Assembly (NCBI GenBank): GCA_902568235.1
Contig: CACFPS010000001.1
Span: 124,001 to 188,000, forward strand
Direction of reading: 5' to 3'
DNA: 64,000 nt
DNA from: an uncultured Pelagibacteraceae bacterium
GTDB lineage: Bacteria > Pseudomonadota > Alphaproteobacteria > Pelagibacterales > Pelagibacteraceae
The position numbers and the translations under genes are program-made. How positions within the stretch are numbered: position 1 is the first letter of the stretch; the number at the start of each line of letters is the position of its first letter. Positions 30,528-38,843 of the stretch are shown piece after piece. The notes under the pieces are model-generated. The model saw nothing but the letters and a program-made list of their open reading frames with translations. It was not told the origin of the DNA and did no database searches.

Positions 30528-30740
30528 ATGAGTACATTAAAAGGAAAAGTAAAGTGGTTCAACGGTAAGAAGGGCTACGGTTTTATAGAGAGAGAAGACG
30601 GAGAAAAGGATTGTTTCGTTCATGCGAGCGCAGTTCGTGAAGCAGGACTTCGTTTTTTGAATGAAAATGATGCTATAGAATTTGAAATTCAGGACGGAGA
30701 CAAAGGTCCTAGCGCTGTTAATTTGAAGAAAATTTCTTAA
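30528..30740 (+). CDS. Cold-shock domain protein (CspA family)
   Basis: A 70-residue single cold-shock domain with RNP-1 KGYGFIERE and RNP-2 CFVHASAV. It binds single-stranded RNA and DNA and melts secondary structure. The start at 30528 ([12 protein letters not shown]) is canonical. It is monocistronic, with a 109-base leader that contains a small hairpin and a 235-base downstream gap. The codon use is noticeably G/C-richer than neighbours, consistent with strong expression. Confidence 0.95.
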   Translation: MSTLKGKVKWFNGKKGYGFIEREDGEKDCFVHASAVREAGLRFLNENDAIEFEIQDGDKGPSAVNLKKIS

Positions 30741-30975
30741 ATTTATTTCATTTAAAATATTTGTATAGGGATAAGATAGTTTAGAAGCTATATTTATTCC
30801 TATACAATTCATTCTTGCATTTTAATTTTAAGGTGCTATTTAACCTCCAATGATTAATAAAAATAGAATATTCAGAACTTTACACAGACACCATTTTCAT
30901 GCTGGCTGCATGCTAGCTATTTAATCATTTTATAAATTTAATTTTATCCACATTTAGTATAAAACAATAAGAGGA
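30741..30975 (+). other. Gap between csp and tRNA-His; contains the long hairpin at 30763-30805
   Basis: This is one of the two longest non-coding gaps in the window. Apart from the 43-base hairpin I see GTGCTATTT-flanked AGGT/ACCT arms (30831-30846), a GC-richer patch around 30900-30915, and A/T-rich bases before the tRNA (TTAGTATAAAAC, 30955-30966) that could hold a -10 element. No convincing ORF is present. It may carry a promoter or an unrecognised small RNA. Confidence 0.4.
30763..30805 (+). other. 43-base stem-loop after csp
   Basis: Outer arms GTATAGGGATAA (30763-30774) and TTATTCCTATAC (30794-30805) pair over 12 bp with one G-U. An inner ATAG/CTAT segment extends it past a small internal loop. 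It lies 22 bases after the csp stop. No T-run follows, so it is not a clean intrinsic terminator; a protective 3' structure or small-RNA fold is possible. Confidence 0.5.
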
Positions 30976-31052
30976 GCACGAGTAGCTCAGTTGGTTAGAG
31001 CAGCGGTTTGTGGAACCGAAGGTCGGCAGTTCGAATCTGCCCTCGTGTACCA
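30976..31052 (+). tRNA. tRNA-His (anticodon GTG) without encoded G-1, with A73
   Basis: The 77-nt cloverleaf has acceptor GCACGAG with CTCGTGT (G1-U72 wobble), D stem GCTC/GAGC, loop TTGTGGA giving GTG, T stem GGCAG/CTGCC, discriminator A73 and encoded CCA. The base before position 1 is A, so the usual G-1 is not encoded and C73 is replaced by A. This is the atypical tRNA-His reported for many alphaproteobacteria. hisS starts 4 bases after its end. Confidence 0.94.
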
Positions 31053-31056
31053 AAAA

Positions 31057-32445
31057 ATGGAAAAACAAAATAAATTAATTCCTAGCCTTGCAAAAGGATT
31101 TAAAGACAGGTGGGGGAAAGAGTTAGTTCTTAAGAAAAAATTAATAAATGCTATAGAACAAGTTTTTATTAGTTATGGTTTTGAGCCATTAGAAACACCA
31201 CCTTTTGAAAAAAGTGAAAACATAGGTTCTTTTCTTGCTAACGATGAATCTAATCCTATGAGTGATGTATTTTTATTTGAAGATGAAAAAGAATCTTTAA
31301 CATTAAGATATGATTTAAGTGCTCCACTAAGCAGATTTGTAGCTCAAAATTTTAGGGATCTTATATTTCCCTATAAAAGATATGCATATGGAGATGTTTT
31401 CAGACAGGAAAAAGCTGATAGTGCTCGTTTCAGATCGTTTACGCAATTTGATGCAGATATAATTGGTGATGCTAATGAAGCCCAAGTAGATGCTGAGATC
31501 TGTAATATTATTGCTGACTCATTTTTGAATTGTGGTCTAAATAAAAACCAATTTATCATAAACATATCTAACAAAAAAATTCTTCAGGGTTTATTATCCG
31601 AACTTAAAGTTGAAGAACAAAAACAATATAGAGTTTTAAAATCTATAGATAAATTAGATAGAATAGGCCCAGATGGAGTTAATGAGCTATTAAAAGAAGG
31701 AAGAAAAGATAAATCTGGAGCATTTACCAAAGGTTGTGAATTATCTAATGAACAAACTTCGGCAATTTTGAGTTTCTTAAATTTAAAAAGTATTAAAGAA
31801 TTGAAAACCAATTTAAAAAATCCTCTTTCAGAAGAAGGTGTTAAAGAATTAGAAGAATTACTCGAGGTAACTTCATATGGTAAAAATATAGACTTAGTTA
31901 AAGTTGATGTTACTAAAATTAGAGGTCTAAGCTATTACAGTGGCTTTATAGTAGAAACTAATCTTAATTTTAAAGCTAAAAATGCAAAAGGAAAAGAAAT
32001 TGAAATAGGAAGTTGCGCATCTGGGGGTCGTTATAATAATTTAATAGCAAGATTTAAAGGTGCAGACTACAAAGGAAGCGGAATGTCAATTGGAATTGAT
32101 CGCTTACTTTATGCTTTAAATCAATTAGAAAATATTAAAGTTAATACAAAACAGTCACTGTTAATTTGTGTATTAGACCAAAAGTATATTCAACAATATT
32201 ATAATATTTTAAATGAGCTAAGAACAAAGGGAATTCAGTCTGAAATATATTTGGATAAAAATAAAAATCTAAAAAAACAACTTCAATATGCTGATCGAAA
32301 AAACATAGAATTTGCTATAATTGGTGGTGAAAATGAATTCAATAAGAATAAAATAATTATAAAAAAATTAGCCTCTTCAAAAGAAAACGATCAAATCACT
32401 ATAAATAGAAACGATCTAATAAATGAAATCAAAAAACTTATCTGA
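31057..32445 (+). CDS. hisS: Histidyl-tRNA synthetase, alphaproteobacterial type
   Basis: Charges tRNA-His. The ATG at 31057 (MEKQNKLIPSLAKGF) is used, since the longer frame upstream lies inside tRNA-His. Class II motifs are present: LTLRYDLSAPLSRFVA, YAYGDVFRQEKADSARFR (motif 2), and SYYSGFIVE/GGRYNNLI (motif 3 region), with a C-terminal anticodon-binding domain from about 360. The length is 462. The family type expected to pair with the A73 tRNA-His is inferred from the adjacency and overall pattern. The end overlaps hisZ by 23 bases. Confidence 0.94.
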   Translation: MEKQNKLIPSLAKGFKDRWGKELVLKKKLINAIEQVFISYGFEPLETPPFEKSENIGSFLANDESNPMSDVFLFEDEKESLTLRYDLSAPLSRFVAQNFRDLIFPYKRYAYGDVFRQEKADSARFRSFTQFDADIIGDANEAQVDAEICNIIADSFLNCGLNKNQFIINISNKKILQGLLSELKVEEQKQYRVLKSIDKLDRIGPDGVNELLKEGRKDKSGAFTKGCELSNEQTSAILSFLNLKSIKELKTNLKNPLSEEGVKELEELLEVTSYGKNIDLVKVDVTKIRGLSYYSGFIVETNLNFKAKNAKGKEIEIGSCASGGRYNNLIARFKGADYKGSGMSIGIDRLLYALNQLENIKVNTKQSLLICVLDQKYIQQYYNILNELRTKGIQSEIYLDKNKNLKKQLQYADRKNIEFAIIGGENEFNKNKIIIKKLASSKENDQITINRNDLINEIKKLI

Positions 32446-33475
32446 AAATATCCTTAGATCTGTAAAGGGTAAAGGGTTTAAATTAATAGAATTGGACTCT
32501 GTAATCGAAACAAATCATATTGTTGAAAGATCGGGTGAATCCTTTAGAAGATTTATTTTTTCATTTAATGATCAAAATGGTAATGAACTTTGTTTAAGAC
32601 CCGATCTAACAATTGCCTCATGTCTTAGATATTTAAATGAAAAAACTAAAGGTACAGCAAAAGTATATTATTATGGTCAGGCATTTAGGAAGAATTTAAA
32701 CAAAACTGATCCAATAATAAGAAATCAAATAGGTTTTGAAATTATAGGATCTAAAAATGAAAAAAAAGATGACAAACAAATTATTGAGACAGCTCTTAAA
32801 TCTTTAACTAAATTTAATTATTCATCAGGAAATTTAGTTATAGGAAATGTTGAAATATTTAAATTATTATTAAACAAACTTGATATTCCAAAAAGATGGA
32901 GACTAAGGTTGCAAAGACATTTTTGGAGAGAAAGTTATTTCAATGATTTACTAAAAAGATTAGAGACTAATTCAGATGTAGATCCGACAATTGTTGAAAT
33001 TGATAAGAAAAAATTTCAAAAAATGTTAATAGGTGATCAATCAAGACAAATCGCAGGAAGATCAGTTAATGAAATTTTAACAAGATTTAATAATAAAATA
33101 AAAGATCCGAGAAGAGCAAAAAAAGGTAGAAATGTTTCTAAAATAATAAAAGAATTTCTAAAAATAAATTGTCCAATAGATCAAGCAGCAAAAAAATTAA
33201 ACTCATTTTTTATTAAAAATAAAGTTAATTTAAGGATTGAAAATGAATATTTTCCGATAACAAAAAGAAAAATTTCTAAACTTGATATTAAATACTCGGC
33301 TTCTTTCGGTAGAGAATTAGAATATTACACGGGTATGGTTTTTAAAATTATTGTTAAGTTTAAGTCAAAAAAAATTAATTTAATTAATGGCGGAAGATTT
33401 GACAATTTGATTTCTGATTTAGGATCTTCAAAGAAAATTCCTGCTGTAGGAGCAGCAATAAACTTAAATAATTAA
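32423..33475 (+). CDS. hisZ: ATP phosphoribosyltransferase regulatory subunit HisZ
   Basis: HisZ is a catalytically dead HisRS paralogue needed by short-form HisG. The 350-residue protein keeps the synthetase core pattern ELCLRPDLTIASCLRYL, YYYGQAFRKN and SFGRELEYYTGMVFKI but lacks a full anticodon-binding domain. The short HisG (228 aa) downstream fits the HisZ-HisG system. The start overlaps hisS and its last base overlaps the start of a sulfotransferase gene that separates it from hisG. Confidence 0.92.
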   Translation: MKSKNLSENILRSVKGKGFKLIELDSVIETNHIVERSGESFRRFIFSFNDQNGNELCLRPDLTIASCLRYLNEKTKGTAKVYYYGQAFRKNLNKTDPIIRNQIGFEIIGSKNEKKDDKQIIETALKSLTKFNYSSGNLVIGNVEIFKLLLNKLDIPKRWRLRLQRHFWRESYFNDLLKRLETNSDVDPTIVEIDKKKFQKMLIGDQSRQIAGRSVNEILTRFNNKIKDPRRAKKGRNVSKIIKEFLKINCPIDQAAKKLNSFFIKNKVNLRIENEYFPITKRKISKLDIKYSASFGRELEYYTGMVFKIIVKFKSKKINLINGGRFDNLISDLGSSKKIPAVGAAINLNN

Positions 33476-34320
33476 TGATAATTTGGCTAGCATCATATCC
33501 TAAGAGTGGAAACACATGGCTTAGAGCACTCTTGTCATGCTATTTGTATTCAAAAGATGGAAAGTTTGACTTTGATCTATTAAGTAAAATAGACTCTTTT
33601 CCTAGCGATAGGTTTTTTAAAAATTATTCTGATAAATTTGAAAAACCAGAAGATACAACAAAATACTGGTTAAAAGAGCAGGAAAAAATTAATAAGTCTA
33701 AAAATATTACTTTTTTTAAAACTCATAATGCTTTGTGTAAAATCAATGGAAATAGATTTACAAATAGTGAAAATACTCTTGGCGCAATATATATTGTAAG
33801 AGACCCAAGAAATGTTATCACTTCTCTGGCTCATCACTATCAAATTTCAAAAGAAGATGCTTTAGATTTTATGTTGGATGAAAAAAGAGGAATAGTTTCC
33901 AAAGTTGATAATAGATATGTTGGCTTTCAACCCTTATTTTCATGGATTTTAAATCAAAAGTCATGGGTAGAAAATAGAAATTTTCCGGTTTTAACAATAC
34001 GATATGAAGACTTACAAGATGAAACCTTCAATACATTTAAAAAAGTTTTTGATTTTATAAATAAATTAACAAAGTCAAATAAATCAATTGATAAAGAAAA
34101 AGCTAAAGAATCTATTAAAAATTGTACTTTTGAAAGTTTAAAAAAAATGGAACAAAATAAAGGATTTAATGAGGCAATTACCAAAAAAGGAAGTAATGAA
34201 AAATTAATATTTTTTAATCTTGGTAAAGAAAATAACTATAAAAAATTACTGAATACTAGCCTGATAAATAAAATGAATGATTTATTTCAAAACGAATTAG
34301 TAAAATTTAATTATGAATAA
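33475..34320 (+). CDS. PAPS-dependent sulfotransferase domain protein
   Basis: The 281-residue protein carries the 5'-phosphosulfate-binding loop SYPKSGNTWLRALL (7-20) and the 3'-phosphate motif YIVRDPRNVITSLAHHY (about 106-122). A catalytic His candidate is in FFKTHNALCK. Such enzymes sulfate sugars, lipids or small metabolites; the acceptor is unknown. It lies inside the histidine unit, overlapping hisZ by one base and hisG by 8, so it is translated with them. This is an unexpected neighbour and may have inserted into the operon. Confidence 0.87.
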   Translation: MIIWLASYPKSGNTWLRALLSCYLYSKDGKFDFDLLSKIDSFPSDRFFKNYSDKFEKPEDTTKYWLKEQEKINKSKNITFFKTHNALCKINGNRFTNSENTLGAIYIVRDPRNVITSLAHHYQISKEDALDFMLDEKRGIVSKVDNRYVGFQPLFSWILNQKSWVENRNFPVLTIRYEDLQDETFNTFKKVFDFINKLTKSNKSIDKEKAKESIKNCTFESLKKMEQNKGFNEAITKKGSNEKLIFFNLGKENNYKKLLNTSLINKMNDLFQNELVKFNYE

Positions 34321-34999
34321 CAAAATTTTTAAAATTGGCATACCTAGCAAAGGCAGACTTAGAAAAAATACTTTGCAAGTTTTTAGCAAAAAAAAGTTAA
34401 AAATTTTATCTGAAAGAGGTGAAAGAGACTTATTTGGATTTATTAAAAAATATAAAAATATTGAAATAATATATCTTCATTCAAGAGAAATCATTGAAAG
34501 ACTTGGTGACGGCTCATTAGATATTGGATTTTCTGGATACGATTTGCTTAAAGAAAGTGAAATTAATATTCAAAAGAAAATATTAGTCAAAAAAAGATTT
34601 AATTTTGGTAATGCAACATTAGTAATTGCAATTCCTAATGATTGGATTGATGTTCAAACAATAGCCGATCTTGAAGAAATAGCTTTTGAATTTAAAGATA
34701 GAAAGAGAAGTAGATTAAGAGTTGCAACTAAATATCCTAATTTAACCAGAGATTTCTTATTTTCGAAAGGAGTTACTCAATTTAAATTAGTCAAAAGTCT
34801 CGGGGCAACAGAAATCTATCCATTTACAGGTTCTTCTGAAATTATTACCGATATCACTTCTACAGGAGAAACATTAAAAGCAAATAACTTAAGAATTTTA
34901 AAAGATGGTGAAATTCTTAATTCACAAGCATGTTTAATGATTTCTAGAAAAAGTCAAAAAATAAAAGGTTTAAAAAGGATTTTAAGTATACTTTCTTAG
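34313..34999 (+). CDS. hisG: ATP phosphoribosyltransferase, short catalytic subunit
   Basis: First histidine-pathway enzyme, joining ATP and PRPP. At 228 residues it is the short HisG that lacks the C-terminal ACT-like regulatory domain and needs HisZ. PSKGRLRKNTLQVF opens the protein, and the PRPP-binding loop is EIITDITSTGETLKAN (about 180-195). The start overlaps the sulfotransferase end by 8 bases. A 49-base gap follows before rmuC. Confidence 0.95.
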   Translation: MNNKIFKIGIPSKGRLRKNTLQVFSKKKLKILSERGERDLFGFIKKYKNIEIIYLHSREIIERLGDGSLDIGFSGYDLLKESEINIQKKILVKKRFNFGNATLVIAIPNDWIDVQTIADLEEIAFEFKDRKRSRLRVATKYPNLTRDFLFSKGVTQFKLVKSLGATEIYPFTGSSEIITDITSTGETLKANNLRILKDGEILNSQACLMISRKSQKIKGLKRILSILS

Positions 35000-35048
35000 C
35001 AAATTACTGGAAGTTGATTTCTTATTAATCACGTATATCCTACGAATC

Positions 35049-36143
35049 ATGGACAGTTTATTAATAATATTAGTTGGTGTTTTAATAGGAATTAGCCTAG
35101 TTATTTTGTACTTCCAGCTTAAGGCTAAACCTAAGAAGGAAGAAAACCCAACTGAAAAAATTCAAGAAGAGATAAATTCTTTGAGAAACTCTTTGAATGA
35201 ATCCTTTGGCTCCATGTCTAAGGATATGGCAAAAGATTTTACTTCTTCTTTTGGATCAATGACAAAAGAAATTGCCAAAGATATGACGGGAGCATTAACT
35301 AAAGTGGATGAAAAAGTTGCCGCTTTTAATACTCAAGTAGAAAATTTAAATAAGAGCCAAGAAGGTATAACTAAAGTTTTAGTAGGAGTTAAAAAATATG
35401 GAACTCTTGCTGAGTTTTCATTAGATGCGTTAATAAAAGATTTATTACCTGCCTCTCAATATGTGACTAATGTTAAGATGAAAGAGGACACAGGTGAAAA
35501 CGTAGAATTTGCAATTAAACTTCAAGATGGAGTTTTAGTCCCTGTGGACAGCCATTTTCCAGTAGAAAAATTCAAAGCTATTGATGACGCTTATCAAGCA
35601 GATGATAAAAAAACAGCAGCAGATGCTAGAACAAAACTAGCTAGAGCCTTTAAAGATAAAGCTAAGAGCGTGAATGAGAAATATATCGTTCCACCAAAAA
35701 GCACAGATTTTGCAATTGTATATGCTCCAACAGAAAGTTTATTCTCAGAATTAACTTCATACCAAGATCCAACAACAAAAGAATTATTAACTCAAGAGTT
35801 AATGAAAAAATATAAAGTTGTAATTTTAGGACCCAACACCTTGTCAGCTTACCTGCAGTCTTTGCACATGGGTTTTCAAACATTAAAAGTTCAAAAACAT
35901 GCAACCGAAATATATGATCATTTAAAAACAATTAGTACTAGATTTTCAAAACATTTTGATGGAATTATTAATCTTAGAAAAAAATTAGAAGAAGCAATGA
36001 GTGCTGTTGATAAGTTTGGAACAGATGCAAGATCAATTACAAGAACCCTAGAAAATATAAAGGATCCAGGTCAAATTGAAATAGCAGCAGAAAACGAGAA
36101 TGTAGAAAAATTTGAAGATCACTCAAAACAGCTTAAAAATTAA
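35049..36143 (+). CDS. rmuC: RmuC-like DNA recombination protein
   Basis: The 364-residue protein has an N-terminal membrane helix (about 4-24), a coiled-coil rich region with repeated (S/D)FGSMTKEIAKDM-type segments (about 45-85), and the RmuC core nuclease-like domain (about 100-330) with DSHFPVEKFKAIDDAY, DFAIVYAPTESLFSEL and VILGPNTLSAYLQSLHMGF. RmuC limits inversions between short repeats in E. coli. It begins a DNA-maintenance cluster (rmuC, nuclease, exonuclease I). The end overlaps the upstream part of the next long frame but not its likely start. Confidence 0.9.
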   Translation: MDSLLIILVGVLIGISLVILYFQLKAKPKKEENPTEKIQEEINSLRNSLNESFGSMSKDMAKDFTSSFGSMTKEIAKDMTGALTKVDEKVAAFNTQVENLNKSQEGITKVLVGVKKYGTLAEFSLDALIKDLLPASQYVTNVKMKEDTGENVEFAIKLQDGVLVPVDSHFPVEKFKAIDDAYQADDKKTAADARTKLARAFKDKAKSVNEKYIVPPKSTDFAIVYAPTESLFSELTSYQDPTTKELLTQELMKKYKVVILGPNTLSAYLQSLHMGFQTLKVQKHATEIYDHLKTISTRFSKHFDGIINLRKKLEEAMSAVDKFGTDARSITRTLENIKDPGQIEIAAENENVEKFEDHSKQLKN

Positions 36144-36180
36144 TTTCATTTTCGATTTAAATACACTTATAAGAGATTCT

Positions 36181-36867
36181 ATGAAGTGGAATAATAAATT
36201 TAATTATCCAAAATCATCAAGATCTATTGAAGATGGAATGAGAAAGTATTTGCTTGGAGATGAAAGATTGCCAAGCGTTACTTCTATTTTGCAAGCAACA
36301 AAATCTGAAGAAGATAAAGCAGCGTTAGAGAATTGGAAACAGCGAGTAGGGCACAAAGAGGCCAATAAGATAAAAACTGAAGCATCTACCAGAGGAACAT
36401 CAATGCATTCTTATATAGAAGATTTTTTAAGAGGTAGAATTAATGAGAGTTTTTTTGAAAGTAATGAACAGTATAAAAATATGGCTAAAGAAATAATAAA
36501 CAAAGGCATCAAAGGAAAATTAGAAGAAATTTATGGGATGGAAACTACTTTATATTATCCAGAAAAATATGCTGGAACGGCAGACTTGATTGGCATTTAT
36601 GAAGGGAAAGAATGCTGTCTTGACTTTAAGCAGAGCAATAAGTTGAAAAAGGCAGAATATATTCAAGATTATTTTTTACAATTAGGTGCATACACTCTTG
36701 CGCACAATGTTGTTCACAAAACAAATATTACTTTAGGAGCAATATTATTGTGTACTGTGGATAATTTTTATCAAGAATTTAAAATTGAAGGACCAGAATT
36801 AGAAATGTATCAAAATTTATTTTTAGGAAGGGTGAAAAAGTTTTACGAAATGAATAATATATCTTGA
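36181..36867 (+). CDS. PD-(D/E)XK exonuclease, MGME1/RecB-nuclease-like
   Basis: I take the ATG at 36181 (MKWNNKFNYPKS), 37 bases after rmuC; an ATG at 36112 lies inside rmuC. The 228-residue protein has LPSVTSILQATKSEEDKAAL, the first active-site region EASTRGTSMHSYIEDFL, GTADLIGIY (Asp of motif II), CCLDFKQSNK (D-x-K, motif III) and QDYFLQLGAY (Q-x3-Y), i.e. the RecB/Cas4-type nuclease pattern. Close relatives that I recall are T4-like cyanophage and pelagiphage exonucleases and mitochondrial MGME1. A phage origin is plausible. It lies 129 bases before the exonuclease I-like gene. Confidence 0.8.
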   Translation: MKWNNKFNYPKSSRSIEDGMRKYLLGDERLPSVTSILQATKSEEDKAALENWKQRVGHKEANKIKTEASTRGTSMHSYIEDFLRGRINESFFESNEQYKNMAKEIINKGIKGKLEEIYGMETTLYYPEKYAGTADLIGIYEGKECCLDFKQSNKLKKAEYIQDYFLQLGAYTLAHNVVHKTNITLGAILLCTVDNFYQEFKIEGPELEMYQNLFLGRVKKFYEMNNIS

Positions 36868-36996
36868 CTTTTGTTTACTAATTCTTAGAAGAGATAATAC
36901 TAACTAGAAGCTACTTGTTTAGATGCAAATGGTTTAGTTCTAAAAAAACTACACAAATTCCCATTAAAACAAAGCTTTTTTAAGGATAATGAAATT

Positions 36997-38427
36997 ATGA
37001 ATTTAGTTATATGGGATATAGAGTCATCAAGTGCCAGCACTGACTTTGGAAGCATAATTGAAATTGGTGGAATATTGGTTGATGAAAACTTTAATGAAAA
37101 AGATAGATTTAACCTGAGATGTAGATTGCCGGAGGGAGAAATTCCTCAAGCAATGGCCCTTATAGTTAACAAAACAAGCATCAAACAACTAACTCAAGTT
37201 AATCTAAGTCATTATCAAATGCTTGGAGAAGTTGAAAAAATATTCAAAAAGTGGAGCCCAGCAATATTTCTAGGATGGTCAAATATTGGATTTGATGATG
37301 AAATGATTAGGAAAGAGTTTTTCAAAGGAATTAGATACCCTTATATTACTAATGCTTCACCAAATAAGAGGCATGACGGTATTAACATTGCAAGAGCCGC
37401 ATATGCGATTGACCCAAATATATTACAGACAGAAATTAATGAAAAAAATAATCCTGTATTTAAACTTGAATCTTTAAGTAGAATGAATGGATTTGATTCT
37501 AGCGATGCTCACTCTGCTTTTTTTGATGCAACGCTTACTATGAAAATACTGAGACTGATAAAGAAAAAACAGCCACACACTTGGGAAGCTTTTTTAAAAA
37601 CATCTAATAAATCTGATACTGAAACTATATTTAAAAAAGAAAATATTATTACTTTGAATGAGTACTTTTATGGTAAGTCCCGTTTATATTTGTGTGCTCC
37701 TTTGCATCCAAAATATTGTATTCATCCTATTTATCAATGGGGACAAGCTGTCGATTTAAGAGTAGATGTAGAACCTTTACTAAATATGTCAATTAATGAA
37801 TTGAAAGTAGAAATGAAAAAAACACCAAAATTTTTAAGAACAATAAGATCAAATAAAGCACCGATATTAATTGATTCTGAGTATGCTATAAAAACAGAAC
37901 CATACAATGCCATGGATCCAAATTTAATAAAGAAAAGAGCTAAATTAGTTAAAGAAAATGAAAAGTTTTCTCAAAATATTCTTACAGCACTTAGAGAAAT
38001 AGCAGAAGAAAAAGAACAATCTAAATCCCAAGAAGATATTTATGCAGAAGAAAGTATTTATACTAAATTTACTTCAAACAAAGATACTGCGCTTTTTCCA
38101 GCTTGGCATTCAGCATCTTGGAAAGATAAGCTTAATTTGTTGGATAAATTTGATGACAAAAGACTTGTGGGTTTTGGAAAAAAAATAATCTATCAAGAAG
38201 CACCTGAAGTATTGCCTAAAGATATGCTTAAATCAATCAAGAGGGAAATAGCCAAGAGAATTTTAAGCGAAAGGCATGAAAAATGGTGGACTGTTCCAAC
38301 TTGTTTTAATGAAATAGATACTTTAAGAGACAAATATACCAATGAAAACAATCAAGAAAAATTAAAATTTTTGGACGAACTTAATGATTACGTTATGTCA
38401 ATACAAAAAAAATATGAAAATGCTTAG
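36997..38427 (+). CDS. sbcB: Exonuclease I (SbcB)-like 3'-5' ssDNA exonuclease
   Basis: The 476-residue protein has a DEDD nuclease domain: NLVIWDIESSS with D and E (7-9), LGWSNIGFDDEMIRKEFF, and DAHSAFFDATLTMKIL (H-x4-D). An SH3-like and helical C-terminal part follows (about 250-476) with AEESIYTKFTSN and SERHEKWWTVPTCFNEI. ExoI removes 3' overhangs during repair and recombination. It is usually a gammaproteobacterial enzyme, so its presence here beside another nuclease is notable. The assignment is by pattern recall. Confidence 0.85.
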   Translation: MNLVIWDIESSSASTDFGSIIEIGGILVDENFNEKDRFNLRCRLPEGEIPQAMALIVNKTSIKQLTQVNLSHYQMLGEVEKIFKKWSPAIFLGWSNIGFDDEMIRKEFFKGIRYPYITNASPNKRHDGINIARAAYAIDPNILQTEINEKNNPVFKLESLSRMNGFDSSDAHSAFFDATLTMKILRLIKKKQPHTWEAFLKTSNKSDTETIFKKENIITLNEYFYGKSRLYLCAPLHPKYCIHPIYQWGQAVDLRVDVEPLLNMSINELKVEMKKTPKFLRTIRSNKAPILIDSEYAIKTEPYNAMDPNLIKKRAKLVKENEKFSQNILTALREIAEEKEQSKSQEDIYAEESIYTKFTSNKDTALFPAWHSASWKDKLNLLDKFDDKRLVGFGKKIIYQEAPEVLPKDMLKSIKREIAKRILSERHEKWWTVPTCFNEIDTLRDKYTNENNQEKLKFLDELNDYVMSIQKKYENA

Positions 38428-38493
38428 TGTGAATAAAATGAAAATACCTTTTTTACCAGTTGATTTACAAGAATAAATTTATATAAAAAACTT

Positions 38494-38843
38494 ATGGCAA
38501 CAATAAAAGTTACAGATGAAAGGTTTGAAGAAGAAGTTTTAAAGAACTCTAAGCCAGTTCTTGTTGACTTCTGGGCCCGCCCTTGGGGGCGTGCTCTCTA
38601 AAAACTGAATGGTGTGGCCCATGCAAGATGGTAGGGCCTTTATTAGAAGAAATTTCTGAAGAGATGTCCGATGAAATCGTTATAGCAAAACATGACATTG
38701 ACTCTGAACCCAATACTCCAACCAAATATGGTGTGCGAGGAATTCCAACTATGCTACTATTTAAAGATGGAGAGTTAAAAGCAACCAAAGTAGGTGCAAC
38801 GCCTAAAAGTGACATTGTTTCTTTCATAAAAGAAAATATTTAG
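38494..38843 (+). pseudogene. trxA: Thioredoxin gene interrupted by a 29-base insertion
   Basis: The N-terminal part from ATG 38494 reads MATIKVTDERFEEEVLKNS and then PVLVDFWA, a normal thioredoxin start. After the Ala codon (38575-38577) there are 29 extra bases (38578-38606), out of frame, with a stop at 38599-38601. Then the sequence resumes with EWCGPCKMVGPLL and continues through GVRGIPTMLLFKDGE to TAG at 38843. Removing exactly 29 bases restores a full active site DFWAEWCGPCK and a 106-residue thioredoxin. It overlaps the convergent folC by 4 bases. As written it is a broken gene. The insert may be real or an assembly artefact. Confidence 0.88.
38578..38606 (+). other. 29-base GC-rich insertion inside trxA
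   Basis: About 59% G+C against roughly 28-30% around it. Its first 14 bases form a perfect stem CGCCC/GGGCG with a TTGG loop (38578-38591), followed by GTGCTCTC and an A-run. It is not flanked by an obvious target-site duplication. No other copy was noticed in the window by eye. Confidence 0.8.

Noticed and set aside
30991-31056. N-terminal extension of hisS
   Set aside because: It lies inside tRNA-His; the HisRS pattern starts at 31057.
36112-36180. Upstream start for the PD-(D/E)XK nuclease
   Set aside because: It overlaps rmuC coding sequence and adds no nuclease-like residues.
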